Below are positions 1 through 12,355 of a DNA stretch of 64,000 nucleotides, in pieces (position 1 is the first letter of the stretch; every line of letters starts with the position of its first letter). Made by a program: the position numbers and the translations under genes. The notes below the pieces were generated by a model. The model was given only the letters and a program-made list of their open reading frames with translations. It did not search any database and was not told where the DNA came from. Origin of the DNA: Motacilla alba alba (taxonomy: Eukaryota; Chordata; Aves; Passeriformes; Motacillidae); the NCBI RefSeq assembly GCF_015832195.1, contig NC_052017.1, positions 13,778,790 to 13,842,789 of the forward strand. The letters run 5' to 3'.

Positions 1-852
1 ATGGCTACATCTTTATGAGTAAATTAAGCATGCCCAGGAACGGTTGCTGGCGCTGAGGCAAACTGATGCAGAACAGCCTGAATTTGTACTATTGAATTAA
101 CTTACCCTCCAGAACGGGGTGGCTGAATACAAACTGCCTATGGAGAAGGATTTCTTCTCCGTGCTGTTCCTGGGAATTGCTCGGCATTCTGTTAGATGGG
201 ATGCTTGTACCTTTGCCAAAAACATGCCAGACATCATCCTAACAATTTCATAGTATAAATAATCAAGCTCCAGTGCCTGGAAATGTCCCCTGGCCCTGCC
301 TAATTAACTGCATGACATGAAACTCCTTCATCCTTATCTACGGGCAGTTTTCACATGGCCATCTCTGCTTCCAGTGTGCCAATTCATCTGCTCATAGGAG
401 TTGGGCATTATCCATAAGCTGAGTATATGAGCTAAGTCTCCCTAACCGGTTCAATTAAAAAAGGAGCAAGCTCAGGCCTTAAATTTAAATGAGTTCAAAT
501 TGTTTAGACCAAAACAGAGAATCTGCATGCCATATAATCATCTTATCTGAAGGCTATAAGGGACAGGATTTCTGGTTAAAAAGGCTAAGGAAGCAGGGAA
601 AACCAAGAAAGACATGTAAATAAAACTGATCCCACATAGTCCTGATGCTCCAAGTATTCAGTAGGAATCCTTTTTCTCTCATAAAAGTTTAATTTTCCTG
701 GATGTATCAGTGTAGTGATTTAAATATAAGGCAAAGAGGCTCTGAATTGTTTTACAATGTTTTACACATCCTAGTTTTTATTTTGTCTAAATCAGCAGTC
801 TTATCATCTGCTGGGAAACTCAGTTTGGTTTGTTGTTTTTTAACCTAAGCCA
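1..852. other. Single-copy AT-rich sequence, no gene seen
   Basis: I see no open frame of note, no recognisable transposon and no RNA gene here. The sequence is ordinary AT-rich vertebrate non-coding DNA and runs directly into the compound pyrimidine repeat at its right end. Its flank shows no resemblance to the flanks of the inverted partner array near 13.1 kb, so the two arrays do not look like the ends of one duplicated segment. Confidence 0.6.
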
Positions 853-1484
853 AGTTCCTTCCTTCCGCCACTTCCTTCCGCCACTTCCTTCCTTCCGCCA
901 CTTCCTTCCGCCACTTCCTTCCGCCACTTCCTTCCGCCACTTCCTTCCTTCCTTCCTTCCTTCCTTCCTTCCTTCCTTCCTTCCTTCCTTCCTTCCTTCC
1001 TTCCTTCCTTCCTTCCTTCCTTCCGCCACTTCCGCCACTTCCGCCACTTCCGCCACTTCCGCCACTTCCTTCCGCCACTTCCTTCCGCCACTTCCTTCCG
1101 CCACTTCCGCCACTTCCTTCCGCCACTTCCTTCCGCCACTTCCTTCCGCCATTTCCTTCCGCCACTTCCTTCCTTCCGCCACTTCCTTCCTTCCGCCACT
1201 TCCTTCCTTCCGCCACTTCCTTCCGCCACTTCCTTCCGCCACTTCCTTCCTTCCTTCCTTCCGCCACTTCCTTCCTTCCGCCACTTCCTTCCGCCACTTC
1301 CTTCCGCCACTTCCTTCCTTCCGCCACTTCCTTCCTTCCTTCCGCCACTTCCTTCCTTCCGCCACTTCCTTCCTTCCTTCCGCCACTTACTTCCGCCACT
1401 TCCTTCTGCCACTTCCTTCCGCCACTTCCTTCCTTCCGCCACTTCCTTCCGCCACTTCCTTCCGCCACTTCCTTCCTTCCTTCC
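853..1484 (+). repeat. Compound CTTC/CGCCA pyrimidine-rich tandem array
   Basis: The array is a tetranucleotide repeat (CTTC)n interrupted about 38 times by a CGCCA pentamer. Distances between successive pentamers are 9, 13, 17, 21 or 25 bp, and once 89 bp, so every one equals 9+4n. Each pentamer therefore sits in a strict tetramer lattice. A pure tetramer tract of about 84 bp occupies 941-1024. Five pentamers at 9-bp spacing follow at 1025-1061. Degenerate units (near 1151, 1389 and 1407) lie in the right half. No frame has a stop codon, which creates long low-complexity open frames on both strands; these are not genes. The reverse strand reads GGAAGTGGCGGAAGG, the same unit as the array near 13.1-13.8 kb. 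Confidence 0.97.
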
Positions 1485-4400
1485 AAAATATATAATAACT
1501 AAGCTGTACACTCCTTTGAAAAGCCACAGTACAGAAAAGCACCCAACCACATGCTACTCTCAAGTGAAGAGGCTACTCATATGCTCCAAGTTATGCAAGT
1601 ACTTAAGTGCTTTGTAGATCAAAGTCTGGATTTACTGATGTGTATCTGAAGATCAGAGGCTGATGCATTACTCCAGAACACCTTGGAAATAGGTCTTCTG
1701 TTTGCTCCTTCTTCTCAGTTTGCATTCCTCTGAGACTTTGGTAATGAAAAGAACTATTTATTTTCTTGCTCTTAATGTTCTCAACAGGAAAGCAGAAATC
1801 CTATTTTAGTAGTACATTATTCTGTCTCAAAAGGGAGAAGAAGAGAGAATGATGGAAATTGTTTATGAATATAATATGCTTTGGATTAAGGTATAAAGCT
1901 GTTTTATTGAGGCTTGCTTTGTCAAAATTTTTAAGGGATCTAGGGATAAAAGGAGTAGGAATGGAGGCCTATGGCATTGCAGCACTTGTGCCTGAACCAA
2001 GGCTTCCATGCTTCCAGGCACCTTTTTTCAGGGCCTTCCTTCTCAGTAAGCAGAATCTCTGTACTCACAAAACTCATCAAGAAAAGTCCAGCTGAGGAAA
2101 GGTTTTTTTCTTTCACCTTTAATTTCATTCTTCACATAATGAGTTAATGAAAACAAAGTCTCATCTATAAAACAAATAATTATTTCATAGTCCCTAAAGC
2201 CCATATCTCTCTGTGAGCAGCAGCTCATAGGAAGATGTGGAACTGGCTGATCTGTGAGAAAGATGAAAGCAAAAGAACCTGCTCCCTTGGAGCCTTGCCT
2301 CTTGGTTTCCCTCAGAACTGTGGGAAATCCCCAATGAATAAACCATGGGATCAAAATTTTCCATGAGACTTTGAGCCAGAGAAAACCATTCTTGTAAATG
2401 TTCTGACTTTTCTTTGGGAAATCCACAGGGGAATTAATGGGGATGTATGCCTGGAACACTGACTGTAGAAGAATGTCCCTATTTCTTCTCCAGCTACTCT
2501 GGAGAAGAAATTTTCAGATTTCAGACCAGAATGCCTCTCTATATGGATAACAGTGGTTCAACATCTGAAAAAAGCTTCATAACACTAATCTGCAAGTGAT
2601 CTATTAATCTTCCTTTTCCTGCTCCTTTTCCTTCAGCGGCCACTCTCATTATACACACTAAGACTCATGGAAAAAAATAACCAGTCCTTTTAAAAAGAAT
2701 TATCCTGGTCCTTTGTTCTTGGCAGATGAAGGCCCTCTCTGTCCTCTAGATCTTGTTTAGCTTGTGACTCCTTCTTGTAACAGCGACTGTCTTTTATCAG
2801 CCTGTCATAATGTCTGCAATCCTTGATGGGCTCTGTGTGTGCACAGGTGCTGCATTTGAGAACAGGATGGCTCTGCCTTCACTGGGATGCAGGCATGGCC
2901 AGACTGGAGACCCAGGGCTTCATCCTCTAAACAAGCACCCATACTGTAGCTCTCTTGGTAAGATCTCAATCAGTGCAGAGGCGGGCAAGCAGCACAGATG
3001 CTCTTCATCCCCGGAGGGGACCTTTCTTTCTTTCTCCTAAAATCCAGTTGGATTGCATGCTGAATTCATACCTTAAAGCTTGCAGAATCTTTTTTCAATA
3101 AATGGGGAAAAGTCCATTCCATCCTGATGTGTGATGATTAAACTCAGTCTGTGAACCAAAATCCTGAACAAGTTGGAGGCCAAAAGAGCCTCAAGGAAAA
3201 AAGCTCAAGGAGAATCAATTAGCACTTTCTAGTCATCAAAACTGAACATGCACAACCGTAGCTGTTCACCACAGCTGAATCTATTCCCACACAAGCAAAT
3301 ATATGGGTGGTGAAAGCAAATAGCAGCATTACCCTAAGTGCCTCATAATCACCCTTAATTATTAAGAACAACCATTATTACTGTTATTATTACTATTAGA
3401 CCTGATACATATAACACTGGCTTCAGAAAGACCTGAATGAGGCCTTAAAGTGTCTCATAGTAATATGGCACCAGGCTATAATTTCCATCTCAATTTTCTG
3501 ATTCTTTCTTTAGTTGTGCAATGCCATAGTAAAAATATAACTATACTATTAGCAGAAATTTAATTTCTCAATTTCAACCTTTTTTTCTCAATCACTAAAA
3601 GAATTTTATTGTGTCAGTTTGGTTTCTCATTTCTATAGTGTTTGCAGCAACCCTTACAGATACAAACAGTTTCTATAAGAGCAAAGACCTCTTCATAACA
3701 TCATTATGCTAATTTTTTGTGAGCATGGCACCTATGGGAATTTCATGTTGTCAGAGTTTTTTCTAAAAGACATGTGTTATGCCACTGTATAATACAGACT
3801 GTTTCTGCTGCAACATTAAACCCAGGGAGAGAACAAAATTTAGTCCCATTTGCAGAGCAGTTATTCAAAACTAAATAGAGCAGTAACTTTCAGTAGAGAT
3901 AAGAACAAACTAAAACTCTGGTTCAAACCAAATTCCTGGCCTTTTATTTCACTCCCTACCATTCATTTTCATCATGACACAGGCCTGATCACAGTAAATC
4001 TGGTCAGATTGTCCCCTTCCCTCCACAGAATCTTGTGGTTTTTGTTATGTCAGACTTTTCCAAGAGGCATTAAATGACTTTCTGTTATGGTCTGGGAAGA
4101 TCTCAATTACATGTCCTAGGTCCAATTTTCTCTGTACACAGATGCCCACAGTGGCAGTGTTCCTGAAGGTAACCCAAGCTACAGGCCCACTGCTCCTTCA
4201 AAAGGAATTCCAGGAGTTAAAACTCAGCCTCCTATTTACTATGCAAAATCTGTCATTACAATAAAAGTTGCTGGCCTTCAGGGAGCATGGTCCAGCTCTA
4301 TGTTAATGGACATTCTATGTCACAAAGCGTTTTACTGGGAATGCAAGTACTTTAATAAGAAAAGGATTGATTTTGCAACTGGCACAAAATTCCAATGAAT

Positions 4401-6131
4401 AAAAATAATGCATCGATTTCTTGTTTTTAAAATTAAAGCTATCTTGCTATTAAATATGGAAGGTCCTGCTCTGCCTGAAATTTATCCTCACAGGCCTTGG
4501 GTGAAGCTTGAAATTTTGCTCTTACACAGTGAATGCAAGAGGAGTAGACTATTAAGATGAATGGCTTTTTACTGTATTTATTTAAACCAGGTTAATGTTA
4601 GCTTTTAATGTAGACAAAGAAGTGGGGGCAAGAGAGTCTTGGGAATTAGGTGGAAATAGATATGCCAAAGGAAGTAAAAGCTAAGATTCTCTATCCTGCT
4701 GTCCCCAGTGTACAGCAGGACTTGAAGGTTGCCTTTTGAGTTCAAGACTGAAAGTTCAGATTTTCACAGGCCTGCCTACAGCTGTGAATGCCTGGTTGGA
4801 AAAGAAAGACTGAAGGCATAAACCTGAAATAAGTCCCGCTCTGTCTGTGACCTGGCTGTGTATTTGAAAGCACAAAAAAAAGGAGGAGGCAGAGCCCTGA
4901 AATGAGTCTTGGGAAGGATGTCTCACATTGCTGCAAATGTAGACTTCATCCCTCCAAGGTAAATTTTCCAAGTTGCACTGGTTTTAGGGATTTCATTACG
5001 CTAATGTGTTCACATGTGTAAGGCTTGATGCTTCTAGGACAAATTCCCCAGCTGTGATGATGTTTTCTCAGCCAGAAGTATCTGTAAGGGGAAGGTCTCT
5101 CTCTTCACTCTTCATCTTTATTGTTGATGTACAACATTGTTCCTTTTTTAAGAAAGCATTTTGTTGTTGTTGTTATTCCATTTCTTATTGCTTCTTTTAT
5201 TAATTTACAAAATCCACAACCTAGCATCAAGTGGTTTTAATTTTTAAAAAGTATAAATTAAAAAAACCCCATAAATTAAGGCACCAGTCCCAACAAGTGA
5301 TGCTAATAAAATCACCACTAACTCGTCGCTAGCTGGTGATTAAAAGAAGGGACAGAATGATAATCTGCCTAAAGCAATGCAGCATCAAGATTACATGCAC
5401 AATTTGCACTGAAGGACTCTGTTCCTTCCTGCAAATGGTATCTCATTGAGTCTAGCCAACAGGAAACCAACTGTTGGAAGAGGAATCTGTATTTCTGGCT
5501 CAGGAATAATGTTTTCAAGTTTGTCCTGCCCCAAGTTTGTCCTGCCTATCAGTGTTATGAGAATGCTTTCCTTTGTTCCTTATGCTGACACAATTACCTA
5601 AAGCTACTTTGCTCCTGTTACCTGGTACAATCTGCAGGGTGAGCACCCTGAGCCCAGTGATAAAGGTAACTAGACTGAAACCTTCCTGAGCAAAGAGTAA
5701 GGGCCAGGTTTACCCAGTGGTGTGGAGTAGCTCAACCGAGGTAGGGAACAAATAAAAGCCAATCACTGGACAGCAACACTCATGCAGCCTCAGGGTATCT
5801 TGTGGTTGTTTCTGTTCCAATGGTATTTACAGTCACCGTGCCAACAACACACAGAGGTCTCTTATTTTCACTTTTGCCTATCTATAATGTTTGATCCAAT
5901 GATCCCTAAAGCAAAAGGAAATCTTTCCGTTGGTTTCAGTGGGGTTTGGCTCTCACAGTGCTTGTGCATATGGGAATTGTTTAACCTACACTCTGCAAAC
6001 CATCCACAGGCTGCTAGGATAATTTATCTAGGTCATGGCCTGCCCAAACCTCCCTCTTCCCCTGGGAAAATGTTTCCTCCCTTTCATGTGATTCCCATGA
6101 TTTGGGAAGAGGGCAGCCAGGAGCAGGTAGG
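1485..6131. other. Intergenic or intronic sequence, no gene recognised
   Basis: Only short open frames occur (up to 138 codons, 2043-2459 minus), with no recognisable domain. Small features are a degenerate ATT-rich stretch near 3374-3398, a short GTT run near 5160, a 17-bp direct repeat near 5516-5550, and a stem with 8-bp arms AATCACCA/TGGTGATT at 5310-5341. I recognise no transposon. Conserved non-coding elements may exist, but sequence alone cannot show it. Confidence 0.55.
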
Positions 6132-6238
6132 CTGGGTGGCTACAGAGGAAGATGTGCCTGGGTGGCTACAGAGGAAGATGCGCCTGGGTGGCTACAGAGG
6201 AAGATGCGCCTGGGTGGCTACAGAGGAAGATGCGCCTG
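6132..6238 (+). repeat. 26-bp minisatellite, four copies
   Basis: A unit beginning CTGGGTGGCTACAGAGGAAG starts at 6132, 6158, 6184 and 6210, an exact 26-bp period, followed by a few bases of a fifth copy. Copies 2-4 are nearly identical and carry GCGC where copy 1 has GTGC. Because 26 is not a multiple of three, each frame cycles through all three readings, so the same peptide string appears in three overlapping open frames (starting near 5782, 6102 and 6152). This explains those frames without invoking a gene. Confidence 0.95.
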
Positions 6239-8546
6239 TCTGGCTTCCCACTTATTCAGGATGGCTGGTTCCTACCTGTGTTACTCTGCAATGCGTGCAA
6301 AGTCAGACACGTAAGCAGGAGCATATTAAAACCATGCATGTAGCAGCAAGCACACAGTAGCCCTGTGAATAGCCTCTGCTCCATAAAACAAGTTATGCTC
6401 CCCTGTCTGTTGGACCCACATGATCACAGTCATAACATCACGTACCCAGACCATAGAGACAGTGTGCTGGGTTAGTCTGCGGTCAGAGGGAAGGAGGTGT
6501 GTGGCTTTTGCTGCTCCTGCTCTAACCAATTTTTCATTCTTTCATAATGTAAAATTCTCCCTGGGTTGCAGCCCAAGTCTTTGAGGAGGCAAAACCACTT
6601 GCTGAATGTCATGAAGAAAGCAAGTTGCTATGCTAAAACGCTGGCAGGAGTTCAAACCCAGCCAAAAGGTTTAGAGCAGTATGAAAACACAACACACAAA
6701 AATCATATAAGCAGCACTTTTTGTCTGCTGCAAATAGTGTGGACTGGGGCAAGTTTTCTATAGCATACAATAAAATGTTTTATAAGAAAAGAAGAAGAAA
6801 AGTGAAAGAGCATTTTCTTAAAGGAAGACCACCTGGTGCGAGTGTAGCCATGGCTGTTAGCTTCGGCAGCAGTTAAGAGAGGTCAGTATTCAGCAGCCTG
6901 AGCTTTTTGGGAGTCTTTGCTCAGTCTAATCAGTGACCAAAGACATGCAGTAGGGAAATTAAGGGTTTGAATGGGTTTGTAAAGGCCTGACCTGTTTTGC
7001 TGTGTCTGGAGTGACTCTTTCTAACAAAGGTACGCTGCCTAACCCTGCAAAGCACAGTTTACAGATACCTCCAACAAATTAGGGGTATTAGCCCAGTTAA
7101 ATTAATTAAAGCAACGTTAACATGCACAGACTGCTTCTGAGGCTTGGCTAACTAGCTCAAAGCGAGCTCGCGGTTTTATGCAGCTCAGACATACTTTCGC
7201 AGGGCTGCGTGGGACTTCATCACTGTCACACACTGAGCACTTCTTCTGTCTTCCAGTGCTAACACTTGCTGTCTTGTGCCAACACTAGCTAGTCCCTCTA
7301 TGAAAACACTTGGTTGCACATTTTGCAGCTCCTGTAAGCCATGTTCTTGGCTTAGTCTCCAGAGGCTGTAATCCTCCCTGTCTCTCTCCTGACGTGTCAA
7401 CCTCCTGTTGATTTTTACTTCTCCAGTTCCCTTCAATGCCTACTTCTTGCTTCTTTATGCCAGGGACTTGAAAAGATTCAGTTTCCTTCCACTTTATGCT
7501 GTTTTATCCCTCGACTGAGGAACATGCAAGACCCCAATACATTCTGCTGGACTCTCCCATCTCCTCTTCATGCTGTTTTGGTTACATTTGCCCCAGTTAT
7601 AGTTCTCACGCCCTTTCCTACCCCATATCAGAGTTTCAGTTTGACCCCAGTTCCTCTTCTTATTTTCTTGCTTGCTGGCATAGTTTTGTTTATGTTTTAG
7701 GTCAAACGATAACTAAATCAAGTCTTGAAGGCTTGCACTTATTGCAAAAGTGAGCATTTCTTTGGCCCTAATTTGCTGAGAAATTTAGCTTTTTCAAATT
7801 AGTTTTCTCTTTTGAACAGAGGTGTGATTCTGAGAGACATCAGCCAGTCCTAGGGGTTTGTCAGGGTGGGCAGCACCACAAACTGACTCCTGAGGACAGC
7901 AGTCACATGGATGCTGAATAAGAGCATTCTTGGATGTGCAGCTAGAGGTTTTGTACATCCAGAAAATACAAATTCCTTTCTGCAGCTCACCTCGTTTTGC
8001 TATTGTCGGCAAAAAGCCCCTTGGTTCTCTCCTCATTTTCTCCTTCTCCTGTGGAGTGTCTTGAAGGCACATCTCAAAGTTTTAGTGGTGCTTTAATGGA
8101 AATGATAACCAGCCCGTGTAATGGGCAGTTTCCTGGCAGATTCTCTTTTCTTAAATGTACTATCTGAGTTTAATGAGTTGAAACTCACAACTATAATTAG
8201 CAAAATGCTTAAGATACTACTCTCTGAACTTAATTGAATTTAATTTACAGTCTGAACAAATACATTTACATGTTGGAGCAAATGTTTGCCTTTATTTTAA
8301 AGTATTCATCTCTTCTTATCTTCCAGACCTTAGTGAGGCAAAAGTTCACTCATTAAGCTTTGTGGTACTAGGACATCTGACTTTTGTTGGCTTGAATACT
8401 GAATTTGTGAAACTTGATCCCTCATCATATCATAAAAGAACTTAAGCTCTTCTAATGGAAAAATGTTATCAGCTTTTAAATGTATGTGCTTAAGCCTTAA
8501 AGGAATGCTGTGTAGTATTAGCACAGCAACCTGCAAATTCACCACT
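6239..8546. other. Single-copy sequence, no gene recognised
   Basis: Short open frames only. A GC-rich palindrome GCGAGCTCGC lies at 7162-7171 and is unusual in an otherwise CpG-poor stretch. A short CTTCGGCAGCA string near 6860 resembles the start of U6 snRNA, but the rest of the gene is absent. No transposon recognised. Confidence 0.5.
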
Positions 8547-8572
8547 AAAAAAAAAAAAAAAAAAAAAAAAAA
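8547..8572 (+). repeat. Poly-A tract, 26 bases
   Basis: An uninterrupted run of 26 A is followed by GAGGGACT. I see no AATAAA just upstream and no recognisable retroposed sequence, so this is best treated as a mononucleotide microsatellite. Confidence 0.95.
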
Positions 8573-8767
8573 GAGGGACTTAACAGTAATTAGGCTGTGG
8601 ACAGTGTTTGAAAAGGATACTGTGTTTTCGCTGGATTTAAAAATTTTATTTAATTTTTATTTATTTACAATTAATTTCTAGGCATTTTGCTATGGAAGGC
8701 TCTGTTGCTCTGAATCCTGTCCATTTTACTCTGTCACTATGGGATTCTATTGAGAGAATTTTTAAAG

Positions 8768-8768
<1 letters not shown>

Positions 8769-8822
<54 letters not shown>
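8769..8822. repeat. Compound microsatellite (TA)8(CA)13(TA)6
   Basis: A 13-unit CA core is flanked on both sides by TA blocks of 8 and 6 units. The TA blocks are self-complementary and could pair with each other across the CA core. The alternating purine-pyrimidine tract also has Z-DNA potential. Two open frames (8661-8885 minus and 8692-8916 plus) merely read through it. Confidence 0.97.
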
Positions 8823-8823
<1 letters not shown>

Positions 8824-11510
8824 GAGACAGGACAGTTTATTTTCCTGTGGAATTTCCTAATATTGCAGTTAGCCAAGAACATCATTCTTTACAGATCCAA
8901 GCACCTTGAGCATTAATTCTTTGCCAACCAGAAGTCATGAAACCAAGGGCAGAAATGAGTATGAGGAGACCAGGCACCTGGCTGTGTGCAGTGTTAATCC
9001 TCAGAGCCCATTAAGGTAAATAAAGGTCCCTTCTGTTCTGGACTTGGAGAGTGAATTCAGCAGCAGTTGGGGACTTTTGCTGAAGAAACCAGAAGCCAAC
9101 TATTCATCAGCATATGAAGAGTTGGAAAGCTATAGATGGCAATATCCTGCAGTAGCAGGTGCAGGGGCTGGAGTTAGACTAAGTGGAAGAAGATGGAAGA
9201 GGTGAGAAAAACATCAGCTTGTGAGCAGCAAAACAGCTCACAGTGCAGGCCAGTGGAGAGGCTGGCACTGAATGGGCTCTCTGCTGTCCTCCCCATGCTC
9301 CTGTATTGACATTTTTAGAAAGAGACTGCTTCTTGGGAAAACAAATTAGAGAAAACTGAGTGCAAAAGTAAGATATCTATGTGGTCGCAGGTGTGCAAAG
9401 GCAACTAGAAGACAAGTTTGACTCTCAGGGATTCCAATCTCATCCTGCTTTGGCAAACAACAGAAAATTGTGACCTAAGCTGAACAGTGAAGGCTGTTTT
9501 CTGACTCTTTTTCTCTTACCAAAGCAGTGAATGGAGTCCTATAGCTTCTCCTTACAATAAACAGGCTACTAGACACCAAAGATCACTGTGTCTTATTTCT
9601 TATTGCCTCTTGGTCTTAGGAACTAGAAAAGAGTTTCTGTCCTCTTCCTGTGTCATGGGTAAAAATATCAATGTGCAGGTTCATGATTTCAAATTTGGTA
9701 GTGGACAGAATTGCCAAATGGGATTCATTAAACTGTCAAACAGACACTCTACCAAGTGTTTGCCTCTGGTAGTCTTAGGAGAGGTAAAAGTTATTGTGGT
9801 TTAAAGGAATATCTCAAAGAGTTTCCGTGCTGCAACATGACTTGAGACATGCCAGGTGCCATTGGACTGTGCAGGCTGGGGGCAGCTAGCACAGCACCTA
9901 CAGTGGCAGCAGCACAGGGATGACCCAGAGTAGATTCTGATCAGTAAAACACTAGAGCTGATTTAAAATTTCATCCAGCTATGTCAGCAGGACCTGCAGC
10001 AACCTTAAAATGTTGACTGAGTATACACCTGGATCAAGCCCCCACCAATAGTTAAAACTACAACATGCATGCCCAAAGGAAAGCTGATTTTGCCTGTGCT
10101 GGATGAAGGTGCTGTGGTTCCTTTTGGTGTGCATGAAGTTTGTTTGTTTCTATCACTACCTGGCCCATTATTAACTTGCCTCTTTGATCATTACACTTCT
10201 ATGAAAACCAAGTGGGGAGAAGCCCACAAACTCTGGCTCTGTGGTTCACACAGCTCATGTTGTAAATGCTGCTGAGTTTTATTCCATTAACCATTAGCCT
10301 CAGCACATACAAAAGGGCTCATTTTAATTTCACAGCTCTTTCCAAATAGGTGTGCATGGGAAAAGGCCTGCACCGTGTGGGGTTGGCTGTGACATTGCCC
10401 CTTTGGGAAACCGAGTGTCCCGTGGGCCTCAGTGCAGCTGTTCCCCTGCAGGTGATGCCCTGGCTGGCTGGGAGCCCCTGTCCCATCCTGCAGCCACGGT
10501 GTGGCACAGTGGAACTTGCTCTGGGCTTTGTGCAGCCTGCTGAGGATGGTAAGGCTCCCACCTGCTCACATGGCTTCCTCTGTCTCCTCTTGGTTCAAAC
10601 CCAGGAGCCTGTTTGCAAGTTTTTCAGGCTTCCCAGTGCAGTAGAAGTGGAGGGGAAGCCCCCTGGCCCAGTGTGTCTGGTCTCAAACGTGCACAGCAGC
10701 CCGGGATGCCCAGGGAGTGATTTGAGTGCAAGGAGGAAGGATAGAAACCTCATACCTTCTTTTCTCTCACACCCACACACCCACTCCTGCATAAGGACGA
10801 AGCTCTGATCCCATGCCTGTGGCTACCCTGCTTCCTCTTGAATCACACCACCCACAAAGTAAGCAGGCTTTAAAACTTGGCATTAAGAAAAACAGAAGTA
10901 GATTTTCCTGCTGTTAAATTAATCTGCCAAGGCAAACCCATCCCTTATAACATGAAACTTTAACAAGCTCTTGCATTGAGATGCCCTAATTTGAACAAGG
11001 GAAAGTTTGCAGGGAACTGGGAGCTGAATTTTCACTCAGAGATAAGGCTATATACCTCTCTGCCTGCAAGCCCATGGGTATTTAAAAAAACCCACAAAAC
11101 AAAACAGAATGTCTTTACATATTTAAATAAATTAAAATGAACCTGCTCTAGATGAAACATTCAATTCAATTCCTTAACTGAGTTTCTGAAGGGTGAGCTC
11201 CACTACAAAAGAAACTTATTAAAGAATAATGAAGACTGTCAAAAACCATATGCTTAAAAGCTAGTAAATAACAAAGTAAGGCTTTTAGTCATCTTGACTG
11301 GACAAGGTGAGGTCAAAAAGAAACAACAACACATCCAGCACCATGGCAATGGGCTTTTCATGCTTCTCATCTTCAGCAATTCCTTTTTTAGAAAGAAGTC
11401 TTCCTTTCCTTCAATCAGACATTCTCTCCTGTTAATCACTGTCTGTAGCCTGACCCTCTGAAATAGAAATTCGCTTTTATGGAATATTTTACTTGAAGTG
11501 GTGTGTTCAT
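8823..11510. other. Single-copy sequence with a GC-richer patch
   Basis: No gene or transposon recognised. About 10340-10720 is visibly richer in G+C than its surroundings and carries overlapping open frames on both strands (largest 152 codons, 10350-10808 plus). Their products show no domain, and stop-poor frames are expected in GC-rich DNA, so I do not call a gene. Confidence 0.5.
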
Positions 11511-11542
11511 TTTTCTTTCTTTCTTTTTTTTTTTTTTTTTTT
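11511..11542 (+). repeat. CTTT run grading into T19 tract
   Basis: Three CTTT-like units run into 19 consecutive T (11524-11542). This is simple sequence only. Confidence 0.9.
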
Positions 11543-12355
11543 GGCTGAAGATATGTTTACCTCCCTTGGAAGCACAAGCAACTGAATGAAAGAGTAACAT
11601 ATTCTAAGCCATTGTTGAAATGCTTTTTCAAACAACTTTGTGTTGGATGGATCCTGGGGCTGTCATTTACTTGACATTCATTTATACTGAATTAGTTAAT
11701 AAGTCAGATGATGTGTCATGTTAAGCATTTTTTCCTTGTTTATTTTCCCGGCATTAATAGCCATATTGCAATTGTACACAATGCCTTGAGCAAAATTTAA
11801 TTCACTGGCACTGATTTACAACTGTAGAACATGTTCTGATGGGGATAGTTGTTGAAAAAAAATAATTTTAAAAGCATATGCAAGCATAAAGAACCATCAG
11901 TTGACATCTAGTTTTTGCTGTGTGGGAACGAAGTAGTTGTTAATTATTTTATTTTTGTTGTTGTTGTTTCCTCTTTTGTTCTTTGTAAGTAGGCAAATGT
12001 TCAGTGGTGATCAGGTGCTTAAATACTGTTTGACAGCCTCAGGGTTAACAGAAATCTCACTGCAAAATGTTCATAAACTCACCATGACAAGAGCAGAGGC
12101 TTGGAGTACTGTGCTCAGTCATGTAAGAATGAGTCTGAAATTGAACTTAGAAGCCAATAATATCTGAACAATCAACACTGCCCATGTTACACTTTTTTAA
12201 GTAAAGGAAATCAGTCTCCAATGTGACCTTGATGTGTAAACAAGAGGTAATTAATAAAGGCATTGGTGCAATTTCATGGAACATGAACTTCTTCCTCCAA
12301 AATCTTAGCACTGAAAATCAAAGTATATTTTAGTATTTATGATGTCCAAAGCATT
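11543..12355. other. AT-rich sequence, nothing recognised
   Basis: Contains a short GTT run near 11952 and one 76-codon open frame without recognisable features. Confidence 0.5.

Noticed and set aside
820..1550. Four long open frames (188-236 codons) on both strands
   Set aside because: They are translations of the stop-free CTTC/CGCCA array (GRKE, SGGRKEVAEG or LPSFRHF strings) with no independent coding evidence.
5782..6360. 192-codon open frame
   Set aside because: Part of it is the 26-bp minisatellite read through; the rest shows no domain, and two other frames overlap with the same repeated peptide.
6850..6880. U6 snRNA-like start (CTTCGGCAGCA)
   Set aside because: Only about 11 bases match; the rest of U6 and its promoter elements are absent.
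10350..10808. 152-codon frame in GC-rich DNA
   Set aside because: No recognised domain, no splice or promoter support, and overlapping frames on both strands, as expected in GC-rich sequence.
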